DNA from: Pedobacter sp. SYP-B3415
Lineage (GTDB): Bacteria; Bacteroidota; Bacteroidia; Sphingobacteriales; Sphingobacteriaceae
NCBI RefSeq assembly: GCF_004138205.1
Contig: NZ_RXNQ01000037.1
Location: 62,001 to 126,000, forward strand
Direction of reading: 5' to 3'
DNA length: 64,000 nucleotides
Position 1 is the first letter of the stretch, and the number at the start of each line of letters is the position of its first letter. Made by a program: the position numbers and the translations under genes. Below, piece after piece: positions 41,847-52,100 of this stretch. A model generated the notes under the pieces. That model searched no databases. It saw nothing but the letters and a program-made list of their open reading frames with translations, and had not been told where the DNA came from.

Positions 41847-43552
41847 TGGAAAAAAGATGGGTGCCTGTGCCGGAATGTTCGGAAGACCAGGTCGGGAAAC
41901 TGGCCCTTGAGCTTGGCATTGACCAGACCCTTTCCCGTATACTTGTACAACGCGGCATCTGCACATTTGACGCTGCGCGCGATTTTTTCCGCCCGCAGAT
42001 CAGTCACCTGCATGATCCGTTTCTGATGAAGGATATGGATCTTGCCGTTGAGCGGATTACGCGGGCTATCTCCGCAGGCGAACGGATCATGGTTTTCGGC
42101 GACTATGATGTAGACGGCACAACCTCGGTAACGGTTGTGTATAGTTTTCTTGCCGAGCTTACACAGCAGGTCGAATACTATATTCCAGACCGGTATGCCG
42201 AGGGGTATGGTGTTTCTTTAAAGGGCATTGACACAGCTGCGCAGCATGGCGTAGGACTGATCATTGCGCTTGATTGCGGCATCAAGTCTGTTGCTGAAGT
42301 TGCATATGCAAAAACATTGGGTATTGATTTCATTGTTTGCGACCACCACCTGCCGGGTCCGGTGCTTCCTGATGCAGTGGCGCTGCTTGATCCGAAACGT
42401 GGAGACTGCAATTATCCTTTCGATGAACTTTGCGGATGCGGTATAGGCTTCAAACTTACCCAGGCGCTCAGCCGCAGACTTGGCCTTGGAGAGGAGTTAC
42501 CGCTGAAATACCTCGATCTGGTCATGGTAGCTGTTGCCTCAGACATCGTTCCGGTAGTTGGCGAGAACCGGATACTTGCCTACCACGGCCTGAAAAAGCT
42601 AAACGAAAATCCTTCACGCGGTTTGTATGCTTTGATGGAGGTAGCCGGTAAAACATCGGGCTATAACCTGACGGATGTTGTATTCTCTATCGGCCCGCGA
42701 ATTAATGCGGCCGGGCGCATGGACCATGCCAGTCATGCCGTTGAGATGCTCCTTTCGTCTGAAAACGGCTTTGCACAAAGCCAAAGCCTGCTTATCAACG
42801 ACAAAAATGCTGCCCGCAAAAATTTCGATCAGGACATTACCCGCGAAGCGCTTGCGCAGATCGAAGGCAGCGAACTTATGCTCAGGCAAAAGAGCACGGT
42901 CGTTTATAGCGACGGCTGGCACAAAGGTGTGATCGGCATCGTGGCTTCACGCCTGACTGAAAAATACTATCGACCTACAATTGTTCTTACATCGGCGAAT
43001 GGCCATGTTGCCGGGTCAGCGCGTTCGGTTGCCGGGTTCGACCTGTATGAAGCCCTTCAGGGCTGCGCCCATCTGCTCGATCAGTTTGGCGGGCACCGCT
43101 TTGCGGCAGGCCTGACCATGCGTGCCGAAAACATAGAAGCCTTCAGAGAAAAATTTGAGGAGGTTGTTGCCGCCAGTATCAGCGAAGAATCGCTTACACC
43201 AGCCATACCGATCGATGCCGAACTCAGGTTTGATCAGATTACCGGAAAGTTTACCCGGATCCTGGCACAAATGGGCCCTTTCGGTCCACACAATATGGCG
43301 CCTGTTTTTGTTAGTACAGGTGTTACCGCAGCGTTTCAACCATCGCTTGTGGGGGCCAATCACCTCAGAATGTCCGTAAAACAGGAAAATTCGCTTATTT
43401 TTGAAGCCATTGCCTTCGGGCAGGCAGAGTTGTTGCCACAGGTAAGCAATGGCATTCCGTTTTCAATCTGTTATACCATAGAAGAAAATTCCTGGAAAGA
43501 TAAAAAACGGCTGCAACTCAATATTAAGGCTATCAGGCCGCAGAACGGATAA
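41846..43552 (+). CDS. recJ: Single-stranded-DNA-specific exonuclease RecJ
   Basis: This 568-residue 5'-3' exonuclease acts in recombination and mismatch repair. DHH-domain motifs are FGDYDVDGTTS (about residues 79-89), IALDCGIKS and FIVCDHHLPG (the DHH). The DHHA1 domain shows RKSTVVYSDGWHKGVIGIVASRL and GSARSVAGFDLYEAL..GGHRFAAGLTM. An OB-like domain closes the protein (about 455-565; FGPHNMAPVFV). It is six bases upstream of lptB. Confidence 0.95.
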   Translation: MEKRWVPVPECSEDQVGKLALELGIDQTLSRILVQRGICTFDAARDFFRPQISHLHDPFLMKDMDLAVERITRAISAGERIMVFGDYDVDGTTSVTVVYSFLAELTQQVEYYIPDRYAEGYGVSLKGIDTAAQHGVGLIIALDCGIKSVAEVAYAKTLGIDFIVCDHHLPGPVLPDAVALLDPKRGDCNYPFDELCGCGIGFKLTQALSRRLGLGEELPLKYLDLVMVAVASDIVPVVGENRILAYHGLKKLNENPSRGLYALMEVAGKTSGYNLTDVVFSIGPRINAAGRMDHASHAVEMLLSSENGFAQSQSLLINDKNAARKNFDQDITREALAQIEGSELMLRQKSTVVYSDGWHKGVIGIVASRLTEKYYRPTIVLTSANGHVAGSARSVAGFDLYEALQGCAHLLDQFGGHRFAAGLTMRAENIEAFREKFEEVVAASISEESLTPAIPIDAELRFDQITGKFTRILAQMGPFGPHNMAPVFVSTGVTAAFQPSLVGANHLRMSVKQENSLIFEAIAFGQAELLPQVSNGIPFSICYTIEENSWKDKKRLQLNIKAIRPQNG

Positions 43553-43558
43553 CACCAA

Positions 43559-44293
43559 ATGATATTAAGAGCTGAAAACCTCGTAAAGAAATATAAACAG
43601 AGAACGGTCGTAAATAACGTATCATTCAATGTAAGCCAGGGAGAGATTGTGGGGCTGCTCGGACCTAACGGAGCCGGCAAGACGACATCATTCTATATGA
43701 TTGTGGGGCTGATCAAACCGAATGAGGGCACCATCTACCTTGAAGATGAAGATATCACAACCGATCCCATGTACCGCCGCGCGCAGAAAGGCATCGGTTA
43801 CCTTGCACAGGAAGCTTCCGTATTCAGGAAACTGACGGTAGAGGACAACATCCTGGCCATTCTCGAGATGAGCGGAATGAGTAAAGAAGAACAATCTGAA
43901 AAGCTTGAAGAGCTGATTAATGAATTTAGTCTTCATAAAGTGCGAAAAAACCGCGGCGACCTGCTGTCTGGCGGGGAACGCCGGCGTACCGAAATCGCAC
44001 GCGCACTTGCTGCAAATCCAAACTTTATCCTCCTCGACGAACCTTTCGCGGGTGTCGACCCCATCGCTGTTGAAGAAATTCAGTCTATCGTAGCAAAACT
44101 TAAACACAAAAACATCGGCATCCTGATTACCGACCACAATGTCCAGGAAACCCTGTCTATTACTGATCGCGCCTACCTGCTTTTTGAAGGAAAAATACTT
44201 GAAGCAGGTACACCAGAGGTACTAGCGGCCAATGAAATGGTGAAAAAGGTATACCTCGGCTCGAACTTTGTGTTGCGGAGAAAAAAATTCTAA
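43559..44293 (+). CDS. lptB: LPS export ABC transporter ATP-binding protein
   Basis: This 244-residue ATPase powers the LptBFG complex that lifts lipopolysaccharide out of the inner membrane. Walker A is GPNGAGKTT (35-43), the signature is LLSGGERRRTEIARALA, Walker B is FILLDEPFAGVDP, and the switch His is in ILITDHNVQETL. The C-terminal LGSNFVLRRKKF matches the family. The gene is between recJ and a GH3 acyl-adenylate synthetase gene with gaps of six and three bases, so the three are one operon. Confidence 0.95.
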   Translation: MILRAENLVKKYKQRTVVNNVSFNVSQGEIVGLLGPNGAGKTTSFYMIVGLIKPNEGTIYLEDEDITTDPMYRRAQKGIGYLAQEASVFRKLTVEDNILAILEMSGMSKEEQSEKLEELINEFSLHKVRKNRGDLLSGGERRRTEIARALAANPNFILLDEPFAGVDPIAVEEIQSIVAKLKHKNIGILITDHNVQETLSITDRAYLLFEGKILEAGTPEVLAANEMVKKVYLGSNFVLRRKKF

Positions 44294-44296
44294 CCT

Positions 44297-45814
44297 ATGG
44301 CTATTGTTAATTCGATCTTCGCATGGATCATGAAAAAGCGAATCCACCAGATTGAGCTTTTCACAAAATATCCGCATGAAGTTCAGGAAGAATGGTTTCT
44401 CAACCTTATTTCAAGTGCCGAAAATACCGAATGGGGTAAAAAATACGACTACAAAACCATACTTACCCCCGACCAATACCGGGAGCGCGTTCCGCTGCAA
44501 AACTATGACACCCTAAAGCCCTATATTGAACGGATGCTTCAGGGCGAGCAGAACATCCTGTGGCCTTCCGAAATCCGGTGGTTTGCAAAATCTTCAGGGA
44601 CCACGAGTGACCGCAGCAAGTTTATCCCGGTTTCGCAGGAATCGCTCGAGGAGTGCCACTTCAAAGGCGGCAAAGATCTGATTTCCATTTTTTGCAATAA
44701 CCGGCCAAATACGCAGATTTTTACCGGCAAATGTCTTGTCCTCGGCGGAAGCCACCAAATAAATCAGCTCAATACAGACTCATTTTATGGTGACCTTTCG
44801 GCCGTTTTGATAAAAAACCTCCCCGTCTGGGCCGAATTCCTTCGCACGCCTGATATGTCTATCGCTCTGATGGACAATTATGAGCAGAAAATGGATAAAA
44901 TGGCCGAAGCGACGATCCAAGAAAATGTAACCAACATTTCAGGCGTACCTACCTGGACCATTGTGCTTGCAAAAAAGGTATTAGAAATAACCGGCAAGCG
45001 TAATCTGCTTGAGGTATGGCCAAACCTTGAGCTGTATTTCCATGGCGCGGTGAATTTTGCGCCTTACCGTGAACAGTTTAAGCAGCTAATACCATCAGCA
45101 GACATGTATTACCTGGAAACCTACAATGCCTCTGAAGGTTTTTTTGGTATTCAGGACCAGTCGAACTCAGACGAGATGTTGCTGATGCTTGATTATGGTA
45201 TCTTCTACGAATTCATTCCGCTTGACCGTCTGGAAGACGAGCAGCCAGAGACACTCCTGCTCAATGAAGTGGAGCTGAATAAAAACTATGCGATCGTAAT
45301 TACGACCAACGGTGGATTATGGCGTTATATGATCGGTGATACGATCCACTTCACCTCACTGTCGCCATACCGGATCAAGATCTCAGGGCGGACCAAACAT
45401 TTCATCAACGCTTTTGGTGAAGAAGTGATTATTGACAATGCCGAAAAGGCGCTCATTAAGGCTTGCGGTGCAACCGGGGCCATTGTGCGCGACTATACGG
45501 CCTGCCCTATTTATTTCAAGGGTAACGATGCAGGTGGTCACGAATGGATCATTGAATTTGAGAAACAGCCCGACGAATTTGAGCGCTTTATCGACGTGCT
45601 GGATGATACATTGCGCGAGGTAAATTCAGACTATGACGCCAAACGTTTCAAAGACATGGCACTGCGGCGGCCTACCGTACATAATGCACCTGAAAACACT
45701 TTTTACAACTGGCTTAAAGCATGCGGCAAACTCGGCGGACAGCATAAAGTACCCCGGCTGGCCAACGAACGTAAATACGTGGATGAGATCCTGAAACAGA
45801 TCAGTGAAGGTTGA
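44297..45814 (+). CDS. GH3 auxin-responsive-promoter family acyl-adenylate synthetase
   Basis: This 505-residue protein belongs to the GH3 acyl-acid-amido synthetase family (plant JAR1-like; not glycoside hydrolase family 3). Motifs are RWFAKSSGTTSDRSKFIPVS (ATP-binding P-loop), YLETYNASEGFFGIQDQ (acyl/nucleotide motif), LLMLDYGIFYEFIP, YRIKISGRTKHFINAFGEEVIIDNAE and HEWIIEFEKQP. In plants these enzymes join hormones to amino acids; the bacterial substrate is unknown. It follows lptB by three bases, an arrangement common in Bacteroidota. Envelope lipid or acyl-amino-acid metabolism is a reasonable but unproven guess. Confidence 0.9.
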   Translation: MAIVNSIFAWIMKKRIHQIELFTKYPHEVQEEWFLNLISSAENTEWGKKYDYKTILTPDQYRERVPLQNYDTLKPYIERMLQGEQNILWPSEIRWFAKSSGTTSDRSKFIPVSQESLEECHFKGGKDLISIFCNNRPNTQIFTGKCLVLGGSHQINQLNTDSFYGDLSAVLIKNLPVWAEFLRTPDMSIALMDNYEQKMDKMAEATIQENVTNISGVPTWTIVLAKKVLEITGKRNLLEVWPNLELYFHGAVNFAPYREQFKQLIPSADMYYLETYNASEGFFGIQDQSNSDEMLLMLDYGIFYEFIPLDRLEDEQPETLLLNEVELNKNYAIVITTNGGLWRYMIGDTIHFTSLSPYRIKISGRTKHFINAFGEEVIIDNAEKALIKACGATGAIVRDYTACPIYFKGNDAGGHEWIIEFEKQPDEFERFIDVLDDTLREVNSDYDAKRFKDMALRRPTVHNAPENTFYNWLKACGKLGGQHKVPRLANERKYVDEILKQISEG

Positions 45815-46234
45815 TGCTTGCTGAAATTTAGATTTGAGATGTGAGAGATGAGTCCTGAGACAGGGCGCCTGTCCCCTCAACCTGACGAACGAGTGAAGCA
45901 TGATCTCAGATCAGCTGCTGCGCTACGCTTTGGAGGCAGCCGTTTGTATCACTCTGAGAAGCGTCAGCGCCTGGTCCTGCCCCGTTACTCATCAATTCAG
46001 GTTTCATTCGCAACTCTTTTCCTCTTAATCCTTCTTCTACCACAATAAGGTCTTGATTGGAGTTTCCTGCTTATTCTTTCTTCTTTAATCTAATTGGGGG
46101 GCTCAGGTTAGCCCATACCCGAAAAGAGGCAACTTTATAAAAAACCTAACATCAATACGTCCCTAATAACCTTCAACTTATCCTTTCCGTGTCGTATCTT
46201 TAGTCGTAACTTTGCCCGCTACAAAAGGAAAAAA
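45815..46234. other. 420-bp gene-free stretch with decayed repeats
   Basis: No convincing gene. At 45830-45871 successive 7-mers AGATTTG, AGATGTG, AGAGATG, AGTCCTG, AGACAGG and GCGCCTG form a heptamer run like that at 24792-24947. It contains a small hairpin, GACAGG-GCG-CCTGTC (45859-45873). Next, 45879-45930 (CCTGACGAACGAGTGAAGC) resembles the 'CCTGAACGAAGTGAAGGATCT' class of intergenic repeat found in many Bacteroidota genomes, though decayed. The right end carries the maeB promoter. A 66-residue frame at 45848-46048 is translated repeat. Confidence 0.5.
46207..46214 (+). promoter_or_regulatory. Bacteroidota -7 box of maeB
   Basis: TAACTTTG matches TAnnTTTG, 20 bases before the maeB ATG. 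Confidence 0.65.
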
Positions 46235-48556
46235 ATGAGCAAGACCAACAGAAAGCAGGACGCCCTTGATTACCACGCTCAAGGACGCCCGGGCAAGATA
46301 CAGGTAGTCCCAACAAAACCTACGCAGTCGCAGCGCGACCTGACCCTGGCCTATTCGCCGGGTGTGGCAGAGCCCTGTCTGCAAATAGCCGATCATAAGG
46401 AAGACGTATATAAATACACCGCCAAAGGCAATCTCGTCGCAGTAATCAGTAATGGTACCGCGGTACTTGGCCTTGGTAACATTGGCCCGGAAGCAGGCAA
46501 GCCCGTTATGGAGGGTAAAGGTCTTCTTTTTAAGATCTTTGCCGATATCGATGTATTTGACCTGGAGCTTGATACAACCAATGTAGACGACTTTGTAAAA
46601 ATCGTTAAGGCGCTTGAGCCGACTTTTGGCGGTGTGAACCTGGAAGATATTAAGGCACCCGAGTGCTTTGAAATTGAGCGCCGGCTTAAAGAAGAGATGA
46701 ATATTCCGGTCATGCATGATGACCAGCATGGCACAGCGATTATCTCTGCTGCGGCCCTGATCAATGCATGTGAGCTGCAAAAGAAAAAGCTTGATAAGGT
46801 AAAAATCGTTGTAAACGGAGCAGGTGCGGCGGCTATTTCCTGCAGCCGGCTATACGTCTCCATGGGCGCAAAAAAGGAAAACATCGTGATGTGCGACCGC
46901 AGCGGAGTGATTCGCAGTGACCGCAGCAACCTGGACCCGATCAAAGCCGAATTTGCGACCGACAGGAAATTAAGCAGCCTTCAGGAAGCAATGGAAGGTG
47001 CCGATGTGTTTATCGGTCTCTCTTCGGCAAACTGCGTAACAGCTGCCATGCTCAGCTCGATGGCTAAAAATCCCATCGTTTTTGCCATGGCCAATCCGGA
47101 TCCGGAGATTGCCTACGAACTGGCCATTGCCACCCGCAAAGACATCATTATGGCAACCGGACGGTCAGATTATCCGAACCAGGTAAATAACGTTCTCGGT
47201 TTTCCATACATTTTCCGCGGCGCCCTTGATGTGCGCGCAACAGCGATTAACGAAGAAATGAAAATCGCAGCGGTTAAAGCCATTGCGGCGCTTGCGAAAG
47301 AATCGGTCCCGGAAGCGGTAAACATGGCGTATAACGCGAAAAACCTGAAATTCGGCAAGGATTACATCATTCCGAAACCGGTAGACCTGCGGCTGATGAC
47401 CAATGTATCTACAGCAGTGGCTAAGGCCGCCATCGAATCTGGCGTTGCCAGAAAGGTGATCACAGACTGGGACGCTTATACTGATGAGCTGAACCGCCGC
47501 CTGGGTCTTGACGATGCCATTATGCGCACACTGACCTTGAAAGCCAGGTCGGCACCTAAAAAAGTTGTCTTTGCTGAAGCCGATGAGTACCGCATTTTGA
47601 AGGCTGCTCAGATCGTTAAAGATGAAAATATCGCAGTACCTGTGTTGCTGGGCAACCGCGAAAAAATTGAGCAGATCATTGCCGACAGCGCGTTGGATCT
47701 TGAAGGCGTTGAAATCGTTGACCAGATGCTGGATACCGACCGGGTGAAACGGTACGCCGAGGCGCTTTATAAAAAACGTCAGCGCAAAGGTGTTTCGTTG
47801 AACGATGCGATTAAATTCATGCGCGACCGGAACTACTTTGGTGCTTCGATGGTCGAATTTGGCGATGCTGATGCAATGATTTCCGGACTTACTAAAAACT
47901 ATGCATCGACCATCAAACCGGCCCTGCAGATCATCGGAACAGAGGAAGGCGTGAACCGCGTTGCAGGCATGTATATGATGATGACCAAGAAAGGCCCTGT
48001 ATTTTTTGGCGACACCACAGTAAACGTAAATCCAACTGCCGAAGAGCTGGTCGATATCACGCTGATGCTCAATGAATCGGTCAAGAAATTCAACATCAAA
48101 CCACGCATCGCGCTTCTGTCGTACTCAAACTTTGGTTCTAACGAAGGTGTTGTGCCAGAAAAAGTGCGCAGAACTGCCAGCATCCTGCATGAAAAACATC
48201 CGGAGGTGCTGGTAGACGGCGAAATGCAGGGCAACTTCGCTATCAACAGCGCGATGATGAAAGAAAATTTCCCTTTCAGCGCGCTGGCAGACGCCCCGGC
48301 CAACACACTTGTCTTCCCTAACCTGGAGTCGGGCAATATTGCCTATAAACTACTGCAGGAATTAGGCGGTGCCGAAGCCGTAGGTCCGATCCTGCTCGGT
48401 CTGAGAAAACCCGTTCACATTGTACAGCTTGGCAGTTCTGTACGGGAGATCGTAAATATGGTTACCATTGCGGTAGTCGATGCACAAGCCAAAGAAGCCG
48501 CCGCGCAGGAACGTGGCAAAGGCGGATTATTTAAAAAATCAACAAAAAAAGCATAA
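46235..48556 (+). CDS. maeB: NADP-dependent malic enzyme with C-terminal phosphotransacetylase-like domain
   Basis: The 773-residue protein turns malate into pyruvate and CO2 with NADP. The malic-enzyme domain covers about 1-430: LTLAYSPGVAEPCL, VVISNGTAVLGLGNIGPEAGKPVMEGK, VMHDDQHGTAIIS and NAD(P)-fold VVNGAGAAAISC. The C-terminal phosphate acetyl/butyryltransferase-like domain (about 440-750; KKVVFAEADEYRILKAAQ, GFALLSYSNFGSN-like) is thought to be regulatory, as in enterobacterial MaeB. It is followed by ruvA after three bases. Confidence 0.95.
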   Translation: MSKTNRKQDALDYHAQGRPGKIQVVPTKPTQSQRDLTLAYSPGVAEPCLQIADHKEDVYKYTAKGNLVAVISNGTAVLGLGNIGPEAGKPVMEGKGLLFKIFADIDVFDLELDTTNVDDFVKIVKALEPTFGGVNLEDIKAPECFEIERRLKEEMNIPVMHDDQHGTAIISAAALINACELQKKKLDKVKIVVNGAGAAAISCSRLYVSMGAKKENIVMCDRSGVIRSDRSNLDPIKAEFATDRKLSSLQEAMEGADVFIGLSSANCVTAAMLSSMAKNPIVFAMANPDPEIAYELAIATRKDIIMATGRSDYPNQVNNVLGFPYIFRGALDVRATAINEEMKIAAVKAIAALAKESVPEAVNMAYNAKNLKFGKDYIIPKPVDLRLMTNVSTAVAKAAIESGVARKVITDWDAYTDELNRRLGLDDAIMRTLTLKARSAPKKVVFAEADEYRILKAAQIVKDENIAVPVLLGNREKIEQIIADSALDLEGVEIVDQMLDTDRVKRYAEALYKKRQRKGVSLNDAIKFMRDRNYFGASMVEFGDADAMISGLTKNYASTIKPALQIIGTEEGVNRVAGMYMMMTKKGPVFFGDTTVNVNPTAEELVDITLMLNESVKKFNIKPRIALLSYSNFGSNEGVVPEKVRRTASILHEKHPEVLVDGEMQGNFAINSAMMKENFPFSALADAPANTLVFPNLESGNIAYKLLQELGGAEAVGPILLGLRKPVHIVQLGSSVREIVNMVTIAVVDAQAKEAAAQERGKGGLFKKSTKKA

Positions 48557-48559
48557 AAC

Positions 48560-49144
48560 ATGTACGCATATATTGATGGAAAACTTACTTATAAGTCGGC
48601 AACGCACGTTGTAATTGAAGCAGGCGGCGTTGGCTACCACATCAATATATCGCTGAATACGTATGCGGCGCTTAAAGACAGTGAGCGCCAGAAACTCTAT
48701 ACCTGGCTTCAGGTGAAGGAAGATGCGCATACCCTGTATGGTTTCGCTGATGAGGGCGAGCGTAAATTATTCCTTCACCTGATCTCGGTATCAGGTATAG
48801 GTGCCGGCACCGCGCGCATGATGTTGTCTTCTATAACGCCTGCCGAAATTCAGGCCGCCATTATCAGGGGCGACCTTCCGCTTATACAGCGGATAAAGGG
48901 TATAGGAGCAAAGTATGCGCAGCGCCTGGTTCTGGAACTGCAGGACAAACTAAAAAAAGAAGGTCCGGATGCCCTTATATCAATTCCGCAGCATCATTCC
49001 CGCAAGGAAGAAGCCCTGGCCGCCCTGGTCATGCTTGGCTTTGTTCGCACCGCTGCCGATAAAGCGCTCGAAACCATTATAACTAAAAGCAATGAAGAAA
49101 TGTCTGTCGAACAACTGATCAAAGCCGCATTGAAAAGTCTGTAG
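48560..49144 (+). CDS. ruvA: Holliday junction branch-migration protein RuvA
   Basis: This 194-residue protein binds four-way junctions and loads RuvB. Domain I is the OB fold (MYAYIDGKLTYKSATHVVIEAGGVGYHINIS), domain II the HhH pair (LISVSGIGAGTARMML, LIQRIKGIGAKYAQRLVLEL), domain III the C-terminal RuvB-binding bundle (EEALAALVMLGFVRTAADKAL). It lies between maeB (3 bases) and sprA (16 bases). ruvB and ruvC are not in the window. Confidence 0.95.
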   Translation: MYAYIDGKLTYKSATHVVIEAGGVGYHINISLNTYAALKDSERQKLYTWLQVKEDAHTLYGFADEGERKLFLHLISVSGIGAGTARMMLSSITPAEIQAAIIRGDLPLIQRIKGIGAKYAQRLVLELQDKLKKEGPDALISIPQHHSRKEEALAALVMLGFVRTAADKALETIITKSNEEMSVEQLIKAALKSL

Positions 49145-49160
49145 TCTGTAATTTAAGCCG

Positions 49161-52100
49161 TTGAGAAGAATCTTTACCTGCCTGGTCATCCTGTGTCTTC
49201 TCGTTTTTGGCAACCAGACGTTGCAGGCGCAGGTTGCGCAAACGAAAACACCATCAGACACCCTTAAAAACACATTCAGTTTAAGGGAAAGGAGATCATT
49301 TGGCTTTGGCAGAACAAACAGCTTCTCTCCCCTGCCTGCAAGTATTAACCGTGTTGTTGAATTTGATGCCGAAAACAAACGATACGTAATCAGGCAAATG
49401 CTTGGCGAACGCGAGATTGCCATGCCACAATACCTCACAATCGAGCAATACCAGCGCCTCCTGACCGCCGAGATCAAGACTGCCAACTGGCGTAACTTTT
49501 CTGATTCGACACTCAATGAGGTCAGAGAAACCGGGCTTATCCCTGCGGTTCGTATCAACAGTAAATCGTTCGAGCGGATATTTGGCGGAACGACCATCGA
49601 TATCCAGCCGCGCGGCGAGGCCGAACTTACATTCCTTGGCCGGGTTAACCGCAATGAAAATCCCTTATTTAACGAACGCCAGCGCGTTCAGACGAACTTT
49701 GACTTCAATCAGCGTATACAAATGAATGTGGTTGGAAACATTGGCACAAAGCTGAAGCTGCTCACCAACTACAACACAGAAGCGCAGTTTGATTTCGAAA
49801 ATCAAATCAAACTTGATTATACCGGTAGTCCGGATGAAATTATCAGAAAGATAGAAGCCGGAAACGTGAGCATGCCTCTGAATGGCAGCCTGATCTCGGG
49901 AACCCAGGCGCTGTTTGGCATCAAAACGCAGCTGCAGTTCGGCAGACTGGGCATTACGAGTGTATTTAGCCAGCAAAAATCACAGTCGAAAGAAATCCAG
50001 ATCACCAACGGGGCTCAGCAAAACGAATTTCGCATAACCGGCGATAACTACGAAGCGAATAAACACTTCTTTCTTGCCCAGTTCTTTAGAAACAACTATA
50101 ACAAGGTGATGGCCAATGCCCCGAACATTCTTTCACCGGTGAACATTACAAAAATTGAAGTCTGGATTACGAACAAAAGCAGCCAGACCCAGGATTCAAG
50201 AGATGTGCTGGCCCTGCTCGATCTGGGCGAAAACAGCCCGTATAATACCGCACAGGTTCAGGGTGGTGCGGGTTATTCGGCCGTACCAAGCGGCTTTAGC
50301 GGGATTCCAGGCACGCCACAATCAAACAACCTGCTTGCTAACCTGCCGCCAGGCGCCCGTTTTACGAATTCAAATGACGTAATCGCATATTTCCAGGCGA
50401 ATGGTGCAACAGACAATTTTAATAAGCTGACCTACGCACGCCGGCTGAATGAACGTGAGTATATTATGCAACCCCAACTCGGCTACATCTCGCTGAACAA
50501 TCCGCTTAACGCAGATGAGGTGCTGGGAGTTGCTTACAGATATACCTATAACGGCGTGGAATATCAGGTAGGCGAATTTTCTACCGATGTCTCGTTTGAC
50601 CAGGCCAACCCCCGGGTGCTCTACACAAAGATGCTGAAGAACGAAACAATGAAGATCAACCTCCCAACCTGGGACCTGATGATGAAAAACATCTATCTTC
50701 TGGGAGGTTATCAAATAGGCAGCCAGAACTTCAAACTTGATATTTACCGGATAGATGATCAGTCCGGTGTCGAGAAACCACTTGTAACAGAAGGGCAGAA
50801 TACCAGCAACAAACAGTTTATAAACCTGACCGGCCTTGACCGGCTAAACCAGCAGCAGGAACAGAAACCGGATGGCGTCTTTGACTTTATCGCAATGGCA
50901 AACCCGCTGGGTAACACATATGGGCCCTACGGCAATAGTTATAGCGGTGGCAGTTACAGCGGCGGTACTGCAGGACAAACCGGCAGCAATCCGGTGATCG
51001 ATAATACCGTAAAAGGTTATGTGACCATCGATCCGTTGAATGGCAGACTTATCTTTCCTGTTATCGAACCTTTCGGCGCAGACCTGGCCGCGCGTTTTGC
51101 GCCGGGTGAGCAGGCTCTGATACAGCGCTATACTTTTCCGGCCTTGTATGATTCGACGCAGGTTATTGCAAAACAGCTTTTCCCGATGCAAAACCGCTAC
51201 ATTATTCGTGGCACATATCAGTCTGAGGTCTCCTCAGACTTCAGCCTGAACACATTCAACGTTCCTCAGGGTTCTGTGCGTGTCTTTGCAGGAAACATCC
51301 CGCTTCAGGAAGGAACAGATTTTACCGTCGACTACATGGGCGGGCGCGTAAAAATTCTGAACACGGCGCTGCTTACTTCCGGCCAGCCGATCCGCATTAC
51401 AACAGAAAATAACGAATTATTCGGCGTGCAGCAGCGAAGTCTTTTTGGAACACGCCTCGATTACAGGGTGAACAGCAAACTGAACCTGGGCGGAACGATC
51501 ATGAACCTGAGCGAAAAACCGATAACGCCAAAAGTTAACATCGGTGAAGAACCGATATCAAATACGATTTGGGGTCTGGATGTGAATTACAACTCGCCCT
51601 CACGCTTCCTTACAAAACTGATTGACAAGCTTCCACTACTTTCTACTAAGGCCCCTTCAAGCATTACCTTTTCAGGCGAGTTTGCTCAATTGGTTCCGGG
51701 GCACTCGCGCGCACTGAACATGGCAGGAGACCGGGGAGGAACCAGTTACCTCGACGATTTTGAAGCATCGCGATCGCTTATAGACCTGAAAGCAGCGATC
51801 AGCTGGCAGATATCCGGCACACCGCAGCTTTTTCCTGAATCGCAGCGTATAAACGACCTGAGTTATGGGTATAACCGGGCCCGTTTGGCTTTCTACAATA
51901 TTGATCCCATATTTTTCACGCCGACATCATTAACTCCGGATAACATCCGTACCAATGCATTACTGCGTTCAGACCACTACACACGGGAAGTAAGGGAGAA
52001 TGAAGTTTTCCCTTTCAAACAGATCGCAACCGGGCAGCCACTGCAGCTGCCAACGCTTGACGTAGCTTTTTACCCTACCATACGCGGCCCTTACAACTAC

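Noticed and set aside
45848..46048. 66-residue frame after the GH3 synthetase gene
   Set aside because: It is made of repeat DNA and shows no family.
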